Below, piece by piece: positions 41,595-51,488 of a stretch of 64,000 nucleotides of DNA. The stretch is taken from NCBI RefSeq assembly GCF_001619585.1, contig NZ_LQNT01000009.1, forward strand, positions 992,001 through 1,056,000, in the 5' to 3' direction. Within the stretch, counting starts at the first letter, position 1. The number at the start of each line of letters is the position of its first letter. The notes beneath the pieces are model-generated. The model was not told the DNA's origin and searched no databases. It worked only from the letters and a program-made list of their open reading frames with translations. The stretch comes from Bhargavaea cecembensis. Its GTDB lineage: Bacteria > Bacillota > Bacilli > Bacillales_A > Planococcaceae. The translations under genes were made by a program, and so were the position numbers.

Positions 41595-42875
41595 TTATGG
41601 TCTAGATTTATTAAACACTTTTCGCCATGGCATGTTATGAACTTTAGCTGATATTATCCATACCATTAAAAACTTTAATATAAAAACAATTGTTGTTGCT
41701 TGGGCAGCTCCAATAGCGCCATATGTTTTTATTAATGAATAATTTAATGCGATATTGATTAATGAAGTAATAAATGTTATTATCGCTAGATATTTTGTTC
41801 TTTGAGAGTAGAAAATATAATTCACTACCATTAGATACATCCCGTTAAATGCATAACCTAACGCTATCCATAATACATATTGACTTGAATCAATAAACGA
41901 TTTACCCAAAAACCAATTTAATAAATACGGTGAAAATAAACCTATTATTACCGAAAACACTATTATTGCCACAAAATATAAATAAGTGAATTTAACTATT
42001 TTAATTTTTTCATGATAGTCATCTTTTTTCAGCTTTTCATATAACCAAGGTATATAGGCGTTATTAAAAGAAAGTGCAAGTACGTTAATAATTGAACCTA
42101 CTTGATATCCCACTGTATAAATTCCTGTTGCTGATAAACCCACCATATTTGTAATGAATATTCTGTCTGTCATTGAAATTATTGCTCCAGATAAAGCGTG
42201 TGGTATTAACGGAATTCCAAAAGCTAAAGCATGAGACAAATAGCTTCTATTAAATTTAAAATCGATCCATCCATTTTTCAACATTATATAAACCGCAATG
42301 CCAGCAAACAATACTACACCTATTGCTTGACCATATATACTTCCTTTCCACCCATAACCAAGCAAAACAACAAATACAATAGATAATATTACAATCAATA
42401 GTGTTTGCAAATTCATGAACAAGCCATATGAGAAAGCCTTTTTTTGTACTTGCCACAATGTAAGATTAATGTTTATGAGGAATTGACATAATGAAAAAAC
42501 TATAACGAGCCATAAATATCTACCGGGAAATGATGTTATTTTTACGATAAAATCTGAGAATAAATAAAACAATCCCCCCACCAACAATGTACTCGAAGTT
42601 AAAATAAGTATTGAATTAAATACATAAGCCCAAATATTAGTATTTTCTTGGTTATAATATTTTCTAGTAATCGCGCCATTTACACTTAAACCAATGAAGG
42701 GAGATGTAAAGGTAACGAGTAAAGCAAACATTGATATTAATCCATATTCTTCTGGTGAAAGGTACCGAGTTAGAATAGGAAGAAAAAGGAATGGTATAGC
42801 CTTATTGACAACGCTTGTAATAGTATAGATACCAGTATTATTTAGTAAACTATTACTTTTAAACTTCTTAAGCAT
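41595..42875 (-). CDS. Wzx-type polysaccharide flippase
   Basis: A 426-residue MATE/MOP-superfamily lipid-linked oligosaccharide flippase with about 12-14 membrane segments. The family pattern is clear at the start (NTGIYTITSVVNKAIPFLFLPILTRYLSPEEYG) and in TDRIFITNMVGLSATGIYTVGYQ. It would move the undecaprenyl-linked repeat unit across the membrane for polymerisation by the Wzy protein encoded just upstream. AGGTGATAAA precedes the ATG. Codon use is AT-rich like the rest of this segment. Confidence 0.9.
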   Translation of the reverse strand: MLKKFKSNSLLNNTGIYTITSVVNKAIPFLFLPILTRYLSPEEYGLISMFALLVTFTSPFIGLSVNGAITRKYYNQENTNIWAYVFNSILILTSSTLLVGGLFYLFSDFIVKITSFPGRYLWLVIVFSLCQFLININLTLWQVQKKAFSYGLFMNLQTLLIVILSIVFVVLLGYGWKGSIYGQAIGVVLFAGIAVYIMLKNGWIDFKFNRSYLSHALAFGIPLIPHALSGAIISMTDRIFITNMVGLSATGIYTVGYQVGSIINVLALSFNNAYIPWLYEKLKKDDYHEKIKIVKFTYLYFVAIIVFSVIIGLFSPYLLNWFLGKSFIDSSQYVLWIALGYAFNGMYLMVVNYIFYSQRTKYLAIITFITSLINIALNYSLIKTYGAIGAAQATTIVFILKFLMVWIISAKVHNMPWRKVFNKSRP

Positions 42876-42910
42876 TTTATCACCTAACTAACCTGAACAT
42901 AGTGTAGGTC

Positions 42911-44173
42911 TTAATTAAAATTATATCTTTCTTTCGCTTTTACCTTTCTCCCTTTTATAGAATTTGGTTTAATTATTAAATTGTTATTTTCAATGCGGTA
43001 ATATATATCAAACAAAATTATCGTCACTAAGAATTCCCATCTTATCATAGAGATTAATTGGTATGTAAGCCAAATTGCAATCATAAAACAACACATTCCC
43101 AGTGCCAATTTACTATGTTTATTAAGCTTTATAATTTTCTTAATTCCATTGAAAAACACAACAAACATTAATACAAATCCGACTAAACCATTTTCGGTGA
43201 GTTGGCCAAAGAAAATGTTATGTGCACTCATAGGTATCCCAGAGTAACTCGCTAAAACAGTCGCATACTCAGTTCCATATCCGAATACAACTTGAAAAAT
43301 ACTACCATCCAGGAACGCTTCTGTAGCTGCCTCCCATTGCTGAGTTCTATCATTTATACTGCTTGTTTCTTTTTGGCTAAACAAATGTTGAACATCGTTG
43401 GAATAAATAAATTGCATAATGTTTTCATAATAAACAGATAATAGAAAGGTGCCTAACAATAAAACCCAAAATATTCTTATCCAACTTTTAACCGTAGTTT
43501 TCTTTTTGTATAAAATTATTACCAATAATGCTACAGCTGTCGCAGCAATAGCACCTCTAGAGAATGTTAATAGTATGCAAATTACAGAAATTATTGCGCT
43601 TATATAGTATAAAAGCTTATACTTATCACTAGAATTTGATAATATTAAAGCCGTGAAAAAGGATACTTGCATAGTTAACGCACCGTAATTTACATTGCTT
43701 TGTTGAGCATTAAATATCTTATAGTCGACATAGGATGAGTTTTCTGAAGCTGGAACTGGAAACAAAAAGTCCCCTGTAGCCATTTGGTATATTCCAATGA
43801 TGGGTCCACCTATAAAAGTAGTAATGAAAACTATCTTAATGAGATTTTTAAAATCATTTATATTTCCACAATATTTATCTAAAGAAATATACATAAAGAT
43901 TAATAACATAAGATTTACAATGCCGGATTGATAGTTCCCGTTCGAATAAATATTTGTAAGCACAGCAAATGCATATAACAGTATTATATATCTTGTAGCA
44001 TCTCCCCTATTCCTCCTAATACTTAAACTTTTATTTAAATTAATTAATATCGATATTATAATTATTCCAAATAAAAGTATAGACCTAAAAGGAACAGAAG
44101 CGGTAGTACAAAATAATAATACAAAGAATAAGAAATATAATACTTCAGTAATTCTCTTTCTAGTAATTATCAT
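42911..44173 (-). CDS. Wzy-type O-antigen/exopolysaccharide polymerase
   Basis: A 420-residue polytopic membrane protein with about 11-12 helices and a large extracellular loop near 230-310 (DRTQQWEAATEAFLDGS and the YSGIPMSAHNIFFGQLTENGLVG motif), the arrangement of the Wzy/O-antigen ligase superfamily. It should polymerise flipped repeat units. Low sequence conservation is normal for these proteins, so the call rests on topology, the HNIF-x-QL motif and position between Wzx and glycosyltransferases. GGAAGGG precedes the ATG. Confidence 0.85.
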   Translation of the reverse strand: MIITRKRITEVLYFLFFVLLFCTTASVPFRSILLFGIIIISILINLNKSLSIRRNRGDATRYIILLYAFAVLTNIYSNGNYQSGIVNLMLLIFMYISLDKYCGNINDFKNLIKIVFITTFIGGPIIGIYQMATGDFLFPVPASENSSYVDYKIFNAQQSNVNYGALTMQVSFFTALILSNSSDKYKLLYYISAIISVICILLTFSRGAIAATAVALLVIILYKKKTTVKSWIRIFWVLLLGTFLLSVYYENIMQFIYSNDVQHLFSQKETSSINDRTQQWEAATEAFLDGSIFQVVFGYGTEYATVLASYSGIPMSAHNIFFGQLTENGLVGFVLMFVVFFNGIKKIIKLNKHSKLALGMCCFMIAIWLTYQLISMIRWEFLVTIILFDIYYRIENNNLIIKPNSIKGRKVKAKERYNFN

Positions 44174-44298
44174 TTAATAAACCCTTCCCTTTTCATTTGT
44201 TCACCCCTACTTCAAAAGAATTTGCCAAAGGTTCTAAAACATTTCCGAAAAGCCTATATGGGTACACTCTTCAAACAAATCATCATTCTTAAGATTGA

Positions 44299-45456
44299 TT
44301 ACTCTTTCCTAAGAGTGTTTATTAAATTCATAATCTCAAAATCACTCTTTGGAAAATGAATAAATTTCCCATATCTCTCCCTAAATGTGTCAGCAGTTTT
44401 TAAATATCCTCGATCTAATTTTTCACTGTTCATATAAACAACAGATATGGCAGGAACCTCATTTAGAGCATTCGCAGTTATGAGGGAAGTGCTTACCGCA
44501 CCAATTACTACCTCAGGCTTCTTTTTAAGCGATTCCATATATATTTCAAGAGGAAGTTTAGTTTCTAACACTTTGAATCCTCTTTGTTTATATTCATCAA
44601 TAACATCTTTGCCCTCTCTAGGGTGCGGTTTAACGATAATTTCATAACCAAGTTGTTTAAAGAGTTTTAAAAGATGATCAAAAATATCATTAATCTCATT
44701 CTTACTTGATACATCCTGTTCAATTTCAAAAGGTTGTGTGAGAAGTAACGCATATTTTGGGGTCTCTATATTTATACTTGAAACAACTGATTGTCGGATA
44801 CATTTTTTGTATTCCTTGGCAATATTCAAGTTAATCTCTAACAATCCCTTATTGTCTTTAAATAGCGTATAATATTCTGGTACCAATCGATTTCTTAGCA
44901 ACAGAAACTTATAAAAACTACTCATCAGGAAATGTATTGATCCAGTTGTAATGCTTCCTCGTATCTTTTCCTTCAAAATCTCATAATCGGTTTTGTATGT
45001 ACCTACCCCTTCGTCTAAACATACTAGCTTGCATTCTCTTCGTGTATTTTGTTGATAATCAACTGCGAACCTAATGTCTGGCCTAAATGGACGGAGTATA
45101 TGTAACAGCCTTTCATTATCACGTGGGGGTTGAACCTTCTGCATTGATTTGATTAGTTTAAAAAAGTACTGCGCTTTGTTTGCTCTGCGGGAATCTTTAC
45201 ACTTGAATATTTTAACATCCACATCTAAGTCAAATAAAAAAACATCACTATCTATTAAATAATCTGTGCCTGGGTTATGAGAAATTAAAATTACGCCACG
45301 AAGGGAATTATTACGCTTTAGCATAGAATTTATATAAGCTCGGACACCTATGGCATGCCATGGAGTAATGCAATATGCATAAAAATCTATTTCACCAAAT
45401 TCATTACGAATTATTGCATCTTCTATTTCATGCCGAGTAACATAGTCGTTATCCAT
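44299..45456 (-). CDS. Polysialyltransferase-family glycosyltransferase
   Basis: A 385-residue GT-B-fold protein of the alpha-2,8-polysialyltransferase/GT52-like group. The N-terminal half has CITPWHAIGVRAYI and the CLDEGVGTYKTDYE motif (about 157-170); the C-terminal half carries IIVKPHPREGKD (about 275-286) and VIGAVSTSLITANAL, the family's DEG-G and KPHPR motifs. It probably transfers a nonulosonic acid or related sugar from CMP onto the growing unit. A second member of the family is encoded at 46601. GGAAGATG lies before the ATG. The family match is by motif. Confidence 0.75.
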   Translation of the reverse strand: MDNDYVTRHEIEDAIIRNEFGEIDFYAYCITPWHAIGVRAYINSMLKRNNSLRGVILISHNPGTDYLIDSDVFLFDLDVDVKIFKCKDSRRANKAQYFFKLIKSMQKVQPPRDNERLLHILRPFRPDIRFAVDYQQNTRRECKLVCLDEGVGTYKTDYEILKEKIRGSITTGSIHFLMSSFYKFLLLRNRLVPEYYTLFKDNKGLLEINLNIAKEYKKCIRQSVVSSINIETPKYALLLTQPFEIEQDVSSKNEINDIFDHLLKLFKQLGYEIIVKPHPREGKDVIDEYKQRGFKVLETKLPLEIYMESLKKKPEVVIGAVSTSLITANALNEVPAISVVYMNSEKLDRGYLKTADTFRERYGKFIHFPKSDFEIMNLINTLRKE

Positions 45457-45520
45457 ATTTATGCATCTTCCTTAAATAACAGTTTAATGAAATAATTTGG
45501 TTAGTGAAACAATCTCGTTA

Positions 45521-46573
45521 TTATGATGGTGAATTATATGAGCTCTTGATATACATATTATACGTATCAAGGAAATATTTTTCATAGTCATTAATTACAT
45601 TATCCCAGCTATATTTAGCTGCAAGTTTATACGCCTCAGTTCGCATATTTTTAAACTGATCTTCGTTGGATAATAATTCATTTATTCTATTCATCATTTC
45701 ATTTAAGTTTTGCACAGCAAACCCGTTTATGCCATCTTCAATATAATCAACTTTGTAATTTTTGCTGATATATATAGTTGGCATACCAACAGAAGCAGCT
45801 TCTAACACGACTTTTGGCAAGCCTTCTTTATCAGAAACAATTAGTAATAAATCACATGTCGTCAACTCTTTATATACTTCTGAGTTTTGTAGCCTTCCTA
45901 GTGTTTTAACATTCTTTAAATTATGTGATTTAATATACTGGTCAACTTCTCCGCTCAATGAACCTGAACCAATCATGATAAATTCAATATCAGGGAAGCT
46001 TTTTGCAACTTTTAAATAATCTAAGGGTTTCTTTCTCTCTTCGAAACTTCCCACAAAAGCAATTTTTTTTAGATTTCCATTGTTAATGAAATTCACGTCG
46101 TCTTTGGAATTATTGCTACCTAAGTATAGGACTTGACACTCTTTGTTCCAATGTTTCACATTTAACTTATTTAAAAAATTGCTAATACAGAAATAATCGA
46201 AAATATACTTATTAAAAAAATCATCATATTTTTTATTTTCATATACGTTTTGTATTTCCACCGAAGATACAATACACCTTTTCTTGCCAAATATCTTGGC
46301 AAATATAATATCTATTTTCTCTATTCTAGGTAAATAATAGATATCTGCATTTAATGTTGCCATTTTAAATAACTTGCTTAAATTCTTAATCAATCTATTA
46401 TTACTAATTCTATGGAAATGTACATTATTCCCAAGATCAACTTTATTTTTCTGATGTAATACATGCACTTCAAATATATCACTATTAAGTCTCTTCGCTA
46501 TTTCGTAACAATTAATATCTTGAGCGTTAACAGAACCTACATAACTACCCAATAATATTTTTACCTTACCCAT
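45521..46573 (-). CDS. Family GT4 glycosyltransferase
   Basis: A 350-residue GT-B glycosyltransferase. The C-terminal half is typical of GT4: KIAFVGSFEERKKPLDYLKVAKSFPDIEF, then IGSGSLSG, LGRLQNSEVYKELTTCDLLLIVSDKEGLPKVVLEAASVGMPTIY with the E-x7-E-like nucleotide-sugar motif. The N-terminal half begins MGKVKILLGSYVGSVNAQDINCYEIAKRLN. It adds one sugar of the repeat unit from a nucleotide donor; donor and acceptor cannot be told from sequence. AAGGAGA precedes the ATG by nine bases. Confidence 0.88.
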   Translation of the reverse strand: MGKVKILLGSYVGSVNAQDINCYEIAKRLNSDIFEVHVLHQKNKVDLGNNVHFHRISNNRLIKNLSKLFKMATLNADIYYLPRIEKIDIIFAKIFGKKRCIVSSVEIQNVYENKKYDDFFNKYIFDYFCISNFLNKLNVKHWNKECQVLYLGSNNSKDDVNFINNGNLKKIAFVGSFEERKKPLDYLKVAKSFPDIEFIMIGSGSLSGEVDQYIKSHNLKNVKTLGRLQNSEVYKELTTCDLLLIVSDKEGLPKVVLEAASVGMPTIYISKNYKVDYIEDGINGFAVQNLNEMMNRINELLSNEDQFKNMRTEAYKLAAKYSWDNVINDYEKYFLDTYNMYIKSSYNSPS

Positions 46574-46600
46574 TCATTTGTCTCTCCTTAAAAATGTTCA

Positions 46601-47629
46601 TCAGTTTTCTTTTTTAATTGGTAATTCACTAAGACTCTTAATTACGTTTACTTGGGACGATTTTAACATTGGTTCGGGTAGTTTAGGATCTATAGCAAAC
46701 AAATCATACAACAAGAAATTATCTAATTTCAGGTATTTTGCTATATTGTAAAAAGCCGATGAATAAACAGTATAAACAAATGAACTATCTTGATTTGATA
46801 AAAATATTTCAATAGGTATGTCTTTATCTTCAACTATTTTCACACCATACTTTTTCTCAAAGTAAGTATATTTATTTTTACTCTCTCTCGGATGCGGTTT
46901 AATATAAAAGTTATGGTTTTTTCTTATTACCTTCTTAAAAATAGAATCTAATTTTTTTATATATAAATTCTCTGGTAAAACTCCATCTTCAACTAAAGGT
47001 TGACTAATAAAAATATCAAATTTCTCTTTAGGAATCGTTTTATTCAAACTACTTAAAAAGTTTTTATCTATTGAGCAAAACTCATTTATTAAGAATATTT
47101 CTTTTTCTAACTGAATATCACTTAGACATTCAGGTAAATTACATACTATTATTGAAGTATTTTTATGCCCTCCTATTCTTCTAGTGTTTTGAAAACTTAG
47201 ACCGAATATACTTTTACCTATTACATCATACAAGAAATGATGCCTTTTTTTTACGTCTCTATATAAACCTATTCCCTCTTCGATTAAAATCACATCTCTA
47301 CTATTTCTTAAGTTGGAAATAAATATTTGATTGAACGGATTACCATCATTAAACAAAAATAAATTGCCATCAAAATTTGCATTTATATTCTTTGCTCTTT
47401 TTTTTATTTCTCTTATATATCTAAATAGGTTAAGTGGTTTGCCTCTAAAGCTTCTTAATCCCTTTATGATTATTATTTTGTTCTCTTTCATTTTCTTTTC
47501 AATCAAATCACTACAAAAAGTACTTTTTTCAACATTAAAATCATCGATTATAATCACTAAATCATTCTTTGTATGTAATGTTGTTGTGATTAGAAGATGA
47601 TAAGGAGTATTTACTATAAATATATTCAA
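46601..47629 (-). CDS. Polysialyltransferase-family glycosyltransferase (second)
   Basis: A 342-residue relative of the protein encoded at 44299. It opens with NIFIVNTPYHLLIT, a typical start for this group, and carries LIEEGIGLYRDVKKRHH (acceptor/donor DEG-like motif) and FYIKPHPRESKNKY (KPHPR motif). The start is most likely TTG 47629 with AAGGGG seven bases upstream; the frame also has an ATG at 47647. Composition is very AT-rich. It may form the linkage between repeat units or extend an oligo-nonulosonate chain together with its relative, which is inference. Confidence 0.75.
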   Translation of the reverse strand: MNIFIVNTPYHLLITTTLHTKNDLVIIIDDFNVEKSTFCSDLIEKKMKENKIIIIKGLRSFRGKPLNLFRYIREIKKRAKNINANFDGNLFLFNDGNPFNQIFISNLRNSRDVILIEEGIGLYRDVKKRHHFLYDVIGKSIFGLSFQNTRRIGGHKNTSIIVCNLPECLSDIQLEKEIFLINEFCSIDKNFLSSLNKTIPKEKFDIFISQPLVEDGVLPENLYIKKLDSIFKKVIRKNHNFYIKPHPRESKNKYTYFEKKYGVKIVEDKDIPIEIFLSNQDSSFVYTVYSSAFYNIAKYLKLDNFLLYDLFAIDPKLPEPMLKSSQVNVIKSLSELPIKKEN

Positions 47630-47650
47630 AAGAGCACCCCTTAGCATTAG

Positions 47651-48886
47651 TTAAACTTCTAATACTTTATTAATTACTTCTAATAGTTTTCTATTCTGCT
47701 TATTTTCATCAAATTCTATTGCCATCTGATATGAATTCTTCTTCAATAAAGCTAACTTTTCTTTTTCTGACACATGCTGTATTGAATTATAAAAACTTTC
47801 TATATTTCCTGCTGCATAATTAATGCCTGCATTTTTTCTCTCAATGTGTTCTCTTACTTCTCCTTGAAGAGAGTTAACTACAGCAAGCCCCGCAGCTGTA
47901 TAATCGTAAAATTTATCTGGCATATCTACATTAGAATTAGCACTATATGTAGACAATCCAATATCGCATTTACCATATACGGGGATTAAATCTTCTGGTA
48001 ATAATTTTCCGATATAACAGAAGTTATCCAGTTTCTTGCTTGCTTCTTTAACCTTTCCCTCTAAAGGTCCGCTACCCGCGACTATAAATCTGATATTATT
48101 ATTTTCATTCTGATTGAAGATCTTTGCACACTCGATAATTGTCTCCACGTCATAAGATGGACCAAGTGTTCCTGCAAAAACACACCAAACTTCATTTTCT
48201 TCCTTATGTAGGGGTAAGTTTTTTATATCAATTTGATTATTCAACTTTTCTCGGAATTTATTTACATCAATCCCGTTATATATTAATGCTTGAGGTTTTT
48301 TAATTAATGTCGGTTCTATTTCTATAGCTTTTTTTAGATAATTACTTCCTAAAGCTACGACACCAGCTAACTGTTGATAATTCTTTTTACGTTGTCTATA
48401 GACAGGTCTAAATAAGATTTTCAATACCTTTCGTGTATTTTTTCCAGCAACTTTTTCAATGAATTCGGGCCATAAATCCATTTGGTCATATACGACAGGA
48501 ATATTATGATCTGCAGCATACTTAAATGTAGGATAATTCATAGTTAGAGGGTTATCGGCACTTACTATAATGTCAGGACGTTCACTCTCTTTAAATTTTT
48601 TGTATGAATTTTTCGCGAAAACAATATCCTTTTTGAATCTTCCTATACTAATGTTTTTTTTATATGAGGAAGTTGGTACTAGTCTAATTATAAAATTTTC
48701 ATTTACTTGAATGTCCTTCCATCCATTAGACCTGTAATTTTTAAAATGGTGTGCAAAATTCGCAGTCCACCAGATAACTTTAAAGTTCCGATTAGACAAA
48801 TATCTGCCGAACTGATTAAAACTATATGTTCTCCAATCCTCGCCTTCAATCGGACCATATGGGTTAACTAACCAAACTGTTTTCAT
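47651..48886 (-). CDS. Family GT4 glycosyltransferase
   Basis: A 411-residue GT-B enzyme. VYDQMDLWPEFIEKVAGKNTR (about 138-158) and the C-terminal CVFAGTLGPSYDVETIIECAKIF, VAGSGPLEGKVKEA, GKCDIGLSTYSANSNVDMPDKFYDYTAAGLAVVNSL are characteristic of WbuB/FnlX-like GT4 transferases, several of which add fucosamine-type sugars. The neighbouring DegT aminotransferase and GNAT, which could make an N-acetylated 4-amino sugar, fit such a donor. GGAGGAAG precedes the ATG. Confidence 0.88.
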   Translation of the reverse strand: MKTVWLVNPYGPIEGEDWRTYSFNQFGRYLSNRNFKVIWWTANFAHHFKNYRSNGWKDIQVNENFIIRLVPTSSYKKNISIGRFKKDIVFAKNSYKKFKESERPDIIVSADNPLTMNYPTFKYAADHNIPVVYDQMDLWPEFIEKVAGKNTRKVLKILFRPVYRQRKKNYQQLAGVVALGSNYLKKAIEIEPTLIKKPQALIYNGIDVNKFREKLNNQIDIKNLPLHKEENEVWCVFAGTLGPSYDVETIIECAKIFNQNENNNIRFIVAGSGPLEGKVKEASKKLDNFCYIGKLLPEDLIPVYGKCDIGLSTYSANSNVDMPDKFYDYTAAGLAVVNSLQGEVREHIERKNAGINYAAGNIESFYNSIQHVSEKEKLALLKKNSYQMAIEFDENKQNRKLLEVINKVLEV

Positions 48887-48915
48887 ACTACTTCCTCCAA
48901 TTAAGCTTCTAAAAA

Positions 48916-49638
48916 TTATAACCAGTAATGAAAAACTTGGTGCGAACCCACCTGTTTACAACCAACTTTCTGATAAAAATTAATCGCATTAGAGTTTCGC
49001 ACTTGTGTACCAACTATTATCTTGTCACAATCTTTTTGGTACGCTTCATATTCCACAGCTTTAAAGAGACTAGTACCAGTACCACCCTTTGTTGATTCTT
49101 TGGAAACTGCAATAAGTTCTATAACACAATCATTACCTTTGTAAGAAAATAATAAAAAACCATTTATTTTTCCTGTAGTATCCTTCGAGATGGCGAAATA
49201 TTTATCTAATTTCCCAAATGAATTTTTTATCCACTCACGATAAATTTCACGACCACCTCGTATAGCTAGCTCTGGATCCTCTATAAATCTTGAGAACTGA
49301 AAATCTGCCAGCTCAATAATTTCATCATTTCTTTTTAGAGCCTGCTGGATAGATATGTGTTCAGGCATTGGTACCTGACTCACTATCTCTTTCATAAATT
49401 GAATATTCACATCTGCTAAAAATGCTGAGGTTTCTTTTCCAATCAATTTTGCATTAGTCGGTTCAGAGTTTTTGTTCATTATTGATATAAACTGATAGTC
49501 TATGAATTTCGTTTTTAGTTTTTTCCACTCACTTAATGTAAGTGGTCTATGCAGTGTGGCTTTAGCACAATTTACTCCAAAAAAGTCTGTGTCCCAATTT
49601 AGATTAATAAAAGTAAATGCATCTTTAAAATTATCCAT
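48916..49638 (-). CDS. GNAT-family N-acetyltransferase (WecD/RffC- or SpsD-like)
   Basis: A 240-residue acetyltransferase. The N-terminal INLNWDTDFFGVNCAKATL and the C-terminal GTQVRNSNAINFYQKVGCKQ...VFHYW are the marks of enzymes like WecD/RffC, which acetylate a 4-amino-4,6-dideoxy sugar nucleotide with acetyl-CoA; KESTKGGTGTSLF is the CoA pyrophosphate loop. TAGGAG precedes ATG 49638, which overlaps the previous stop by 8 bases. It pairs naturally with the DegT aminotransferase encoded two genes upstream. Confidence 0.82.
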   Translation of the reverse strand: MDNFKDAFTFINLNWDTDFFGVNCAKATLHRPLTLSEWKKLKTKFIDYQFISIMNKNSEPTNAKLIGKETSAFLADVNIQFMKEIVSQVPMPEHISIQQALKRNDEIIELADFQFSRFIEDPELAIRGGREIYREWIKNSFGKLDKYFAISKDTTGKINGFLLFSYKGNDCVIELIAVSKESTKGGTGTSLFKAVEYEAYQKDCDKIIVGTQVRNSNAINFYQKVGCKQVGSHQVFHYWL

Positions 49639-50257
49639 GAGCAATGCTCCTACTAAGAACTAGTTTTTTTTCTGTAATAAAAATATCTTCACGCTTTAAT
49701 ACTGATTTTACTGTCTTAATAATTATCTTCAAATCTAACCACCAAGAGAGATGATCAATATAGTAAATATCATTTTTAATTCTTTCTTTCCAAGTTACAG
49801 TGTTTCTAAAGTATGCTTGATTATATCCAGTTACACCTGGTCTAATTTCAAGCTTTCTTTCCTCGTTACCCTCATATAATTTACGATGTTCTGGCAAATC
49901 AGGCCTAGGACCAATAATACTCATATCGCCTTTAATAATGTTTAAGAGTTGTGGTGTTTCATCAAGACTTGTTTTACGAATAAACTTTCCAATTTTTGTT
50001 AATCTTGGATCATCTTCTGCATTAAAAGTTGATCCATCAGCATTTCTTAGATCTGGAGCATTTACTTTCATTGAACGGAATTTATACATTTTGAATACTT
50101 CCCCATCCTTCCCCAGTCGAGGAGCATTATAAAAAATCGATCCTCTATCTTGAAAGTAAATGATTGGGCCTATAATTAAAAGAATAATTAACCAGAATGG
50201 GAGTACTACAAAAGCTATAATAAAATCAAAAATCCTTTTAAATAATCTTTTATACAC
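49631..50257 (-). CDS. Undecaprenyl-phosphate sugar phosphotransferase (initiating transferase)
   Basis: A 208-residue bacterial sugar transferase of the short, PglC/EpsL-like type: one N-terminal membrane segment (10-32), then KMYKFRSMKVNAPDLRNADG, DETPQLLNIIKGDMSIIGPRPDLPEH and RPGVTGYNQAYFRNTVTWKERIKNDIYYIDHLSWW. The conserved Asp-Glu pair lies in SLDETPQLLN. It starts each repeat unit by moving a sugar-1-phosphate onto undecaprenyl phosphate. The start is GTG 50257, overlapping the DegT stop by 8 bases. Confidence 0.93.
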   Translation of the reverse strand: MYKRLFKRIFDFIIAFVVLPFWLIILLIIGPIIYFQDRGSIFYNAPRLGKDGEVFKMYKFRSMKVNAPDLRNADGSTFNAEDDPRLTKIGKFIRKTSLDETPQLLNIIKGDMSIIGPRPDLPEHRKLYEGNEERKLEIRPGVTGYNQAYFRNTVTWKERIKNDIYYIDHLSWWLDLKIIIKTVKSVLKREDIFITEKKLVLSRSIAHG

Positions 50258-51488
50258 CTACTAACCCACCTTGAATGTCTTTTAATATTTCTTTCAGATT
50301 GTTTGTAATATAATCCACATCTTCATCTCTTAATAAAGTATGAAGGGGGAGTGTAATTTCATTGGCATACTGCTTATAAGCATTTGAATAATTCTCAATA
50401 TCAAACCCTAAGTTCTTATAAGCCGTAAACATAGGCAATGGCTTGTAGTGAACGTTACATGCAATACCCGCGTCAGCCATTTTAATAATAATTTCATTTC
50501 TTTGTTCTTTACTAATTCCAGGAACCCTTAATAAGTATAGATGGCCTGACGAGGAAAAACCTTCACCGTAATGTTCCAATCCTTGAAGACCTATGGGTAA
50601 AAGTGCTCTATCATACATCATAATAATTTCTTTACGTCTTTCTAACAAACCTTTATATCTATCTAACTGTACCAAACCAATGCTTGCCATAATATCTGTC
50701 ATATTACATTTATAGGCAGGATAGACAATATCATATTCCCATGCCCCTTTTTGTGCCTTGGCAAGAGCATCTTTTGATTGACCATGAAGACTATAAAGCA
50801 TGAATTGGTTATAGAGCCATTCTTGATCTAATCCTCTGTCATTACGCCATACAACAGCTCCACCTTCAGCAGTTGTAAAGTTCTTTACCGCATGAAAAGA
50901 GAAGCAAGTAAAATCAGCAACTTGCCCACATCTAAAACCTTTTCTCTCAGCACCAAAAGCATGTGCAGCATCAGTTAAAACAATTATTCTATTAAATAAC
51001 GACTGTAATTCACTATTGGGCTTGAAAAGATCTCTTTTACTTTCAACTACCTCAAAAATCGTATCATAATCACACATCTTACCTGCTATATCCACAGGGA
51101 TTATTGCCTTGGTCTTCTCAGTTATTGCCTCTGCTAATTTAGAGTAGTCCATTTCAAAGGAGTCAGGAGCTGTATCAATTAGTACTATTTTCGCCCCAAC
51201 ATGCTCTATAACTGATGCAGATGCAGTATAGGTATATGCTGAAGTAATTACTTCATCGCCCGGTCCAATACCTAAAATTCGAAGGGTGAGTTCCATAGCT
51301 GCAGTGGCTGAATTTAAGCAAGCTGCTTTATCTACGCCAATGTAATCAGAAATCCTCTTTTCTAACTCTTTTGTTCTCGGTCCTGTAGTAATCCAACCTG
51401 ACTTCATTGCTTTTACTACTTCCTCAATCTCAGCATCACTAATATCTGGTGGAGAAAACGGTATGTTTCTTACTTCAGCATCATCCAA
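50250..51488 (-). CDS. DegT/DnrJ/EryC1/StrS-family sugar aminotransferase
   Basis: A 412-residue PLP-dependent aminotransferase. Family marks: IPFSPPDISDAEIEEV near the start, SATAAMELTLRILGIGPGDEVI, VLTDAAHAFGAE and SFHAVKNFTTAEGGAVV, in which the lysine forms the PLP Schiff base. It would aminate a 4-keto-6-deoxy UDP-sugar of the sort made by the CapD/PglF-like dehydratase at 56090. Its partner is then the GNAT at 48916. The start is TTG 51488 with GAGGC eight bases upstream. It corresponds to SpsC or PglE-type enzymes. Confidence 0.88.
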   Translation of the reverse strand: MDDAEVRNIPFSPPDISDAEIEEVVKAMKSGWITTGPRTKELEKRISDYIGVDKAACLNSATAAMELTLRILGIGPGDEVITSAYTYTASASVIEHVGAKIVLIDTAPDSFEMDYSKLAEAITEKTKAIIPVDIAGKMCDYDTIFEVVESKRDLFKPNSELQSLFNRIIVLTDAAHAFGAERKGFRCGQVADFTCFSFHAVKNFTTAEGGAVVWRNDRGLDQEWLYNQFMLYSLHGQSKDALAKAQKGAWEYDIVYPAYKCNMTDIMASIGLVQLDRYKGLLERRKEIIMMYDRALLPIGLQGLEHYGEGFSSSGHLYLLRVPGISKEQRNEIIIKMADAGIACNVHYKPLPMFTAYKNLGFDIENYSNAYKQYANEITLPLHTLLRDEDVDYITNNLKEILKDIQGGLVGV

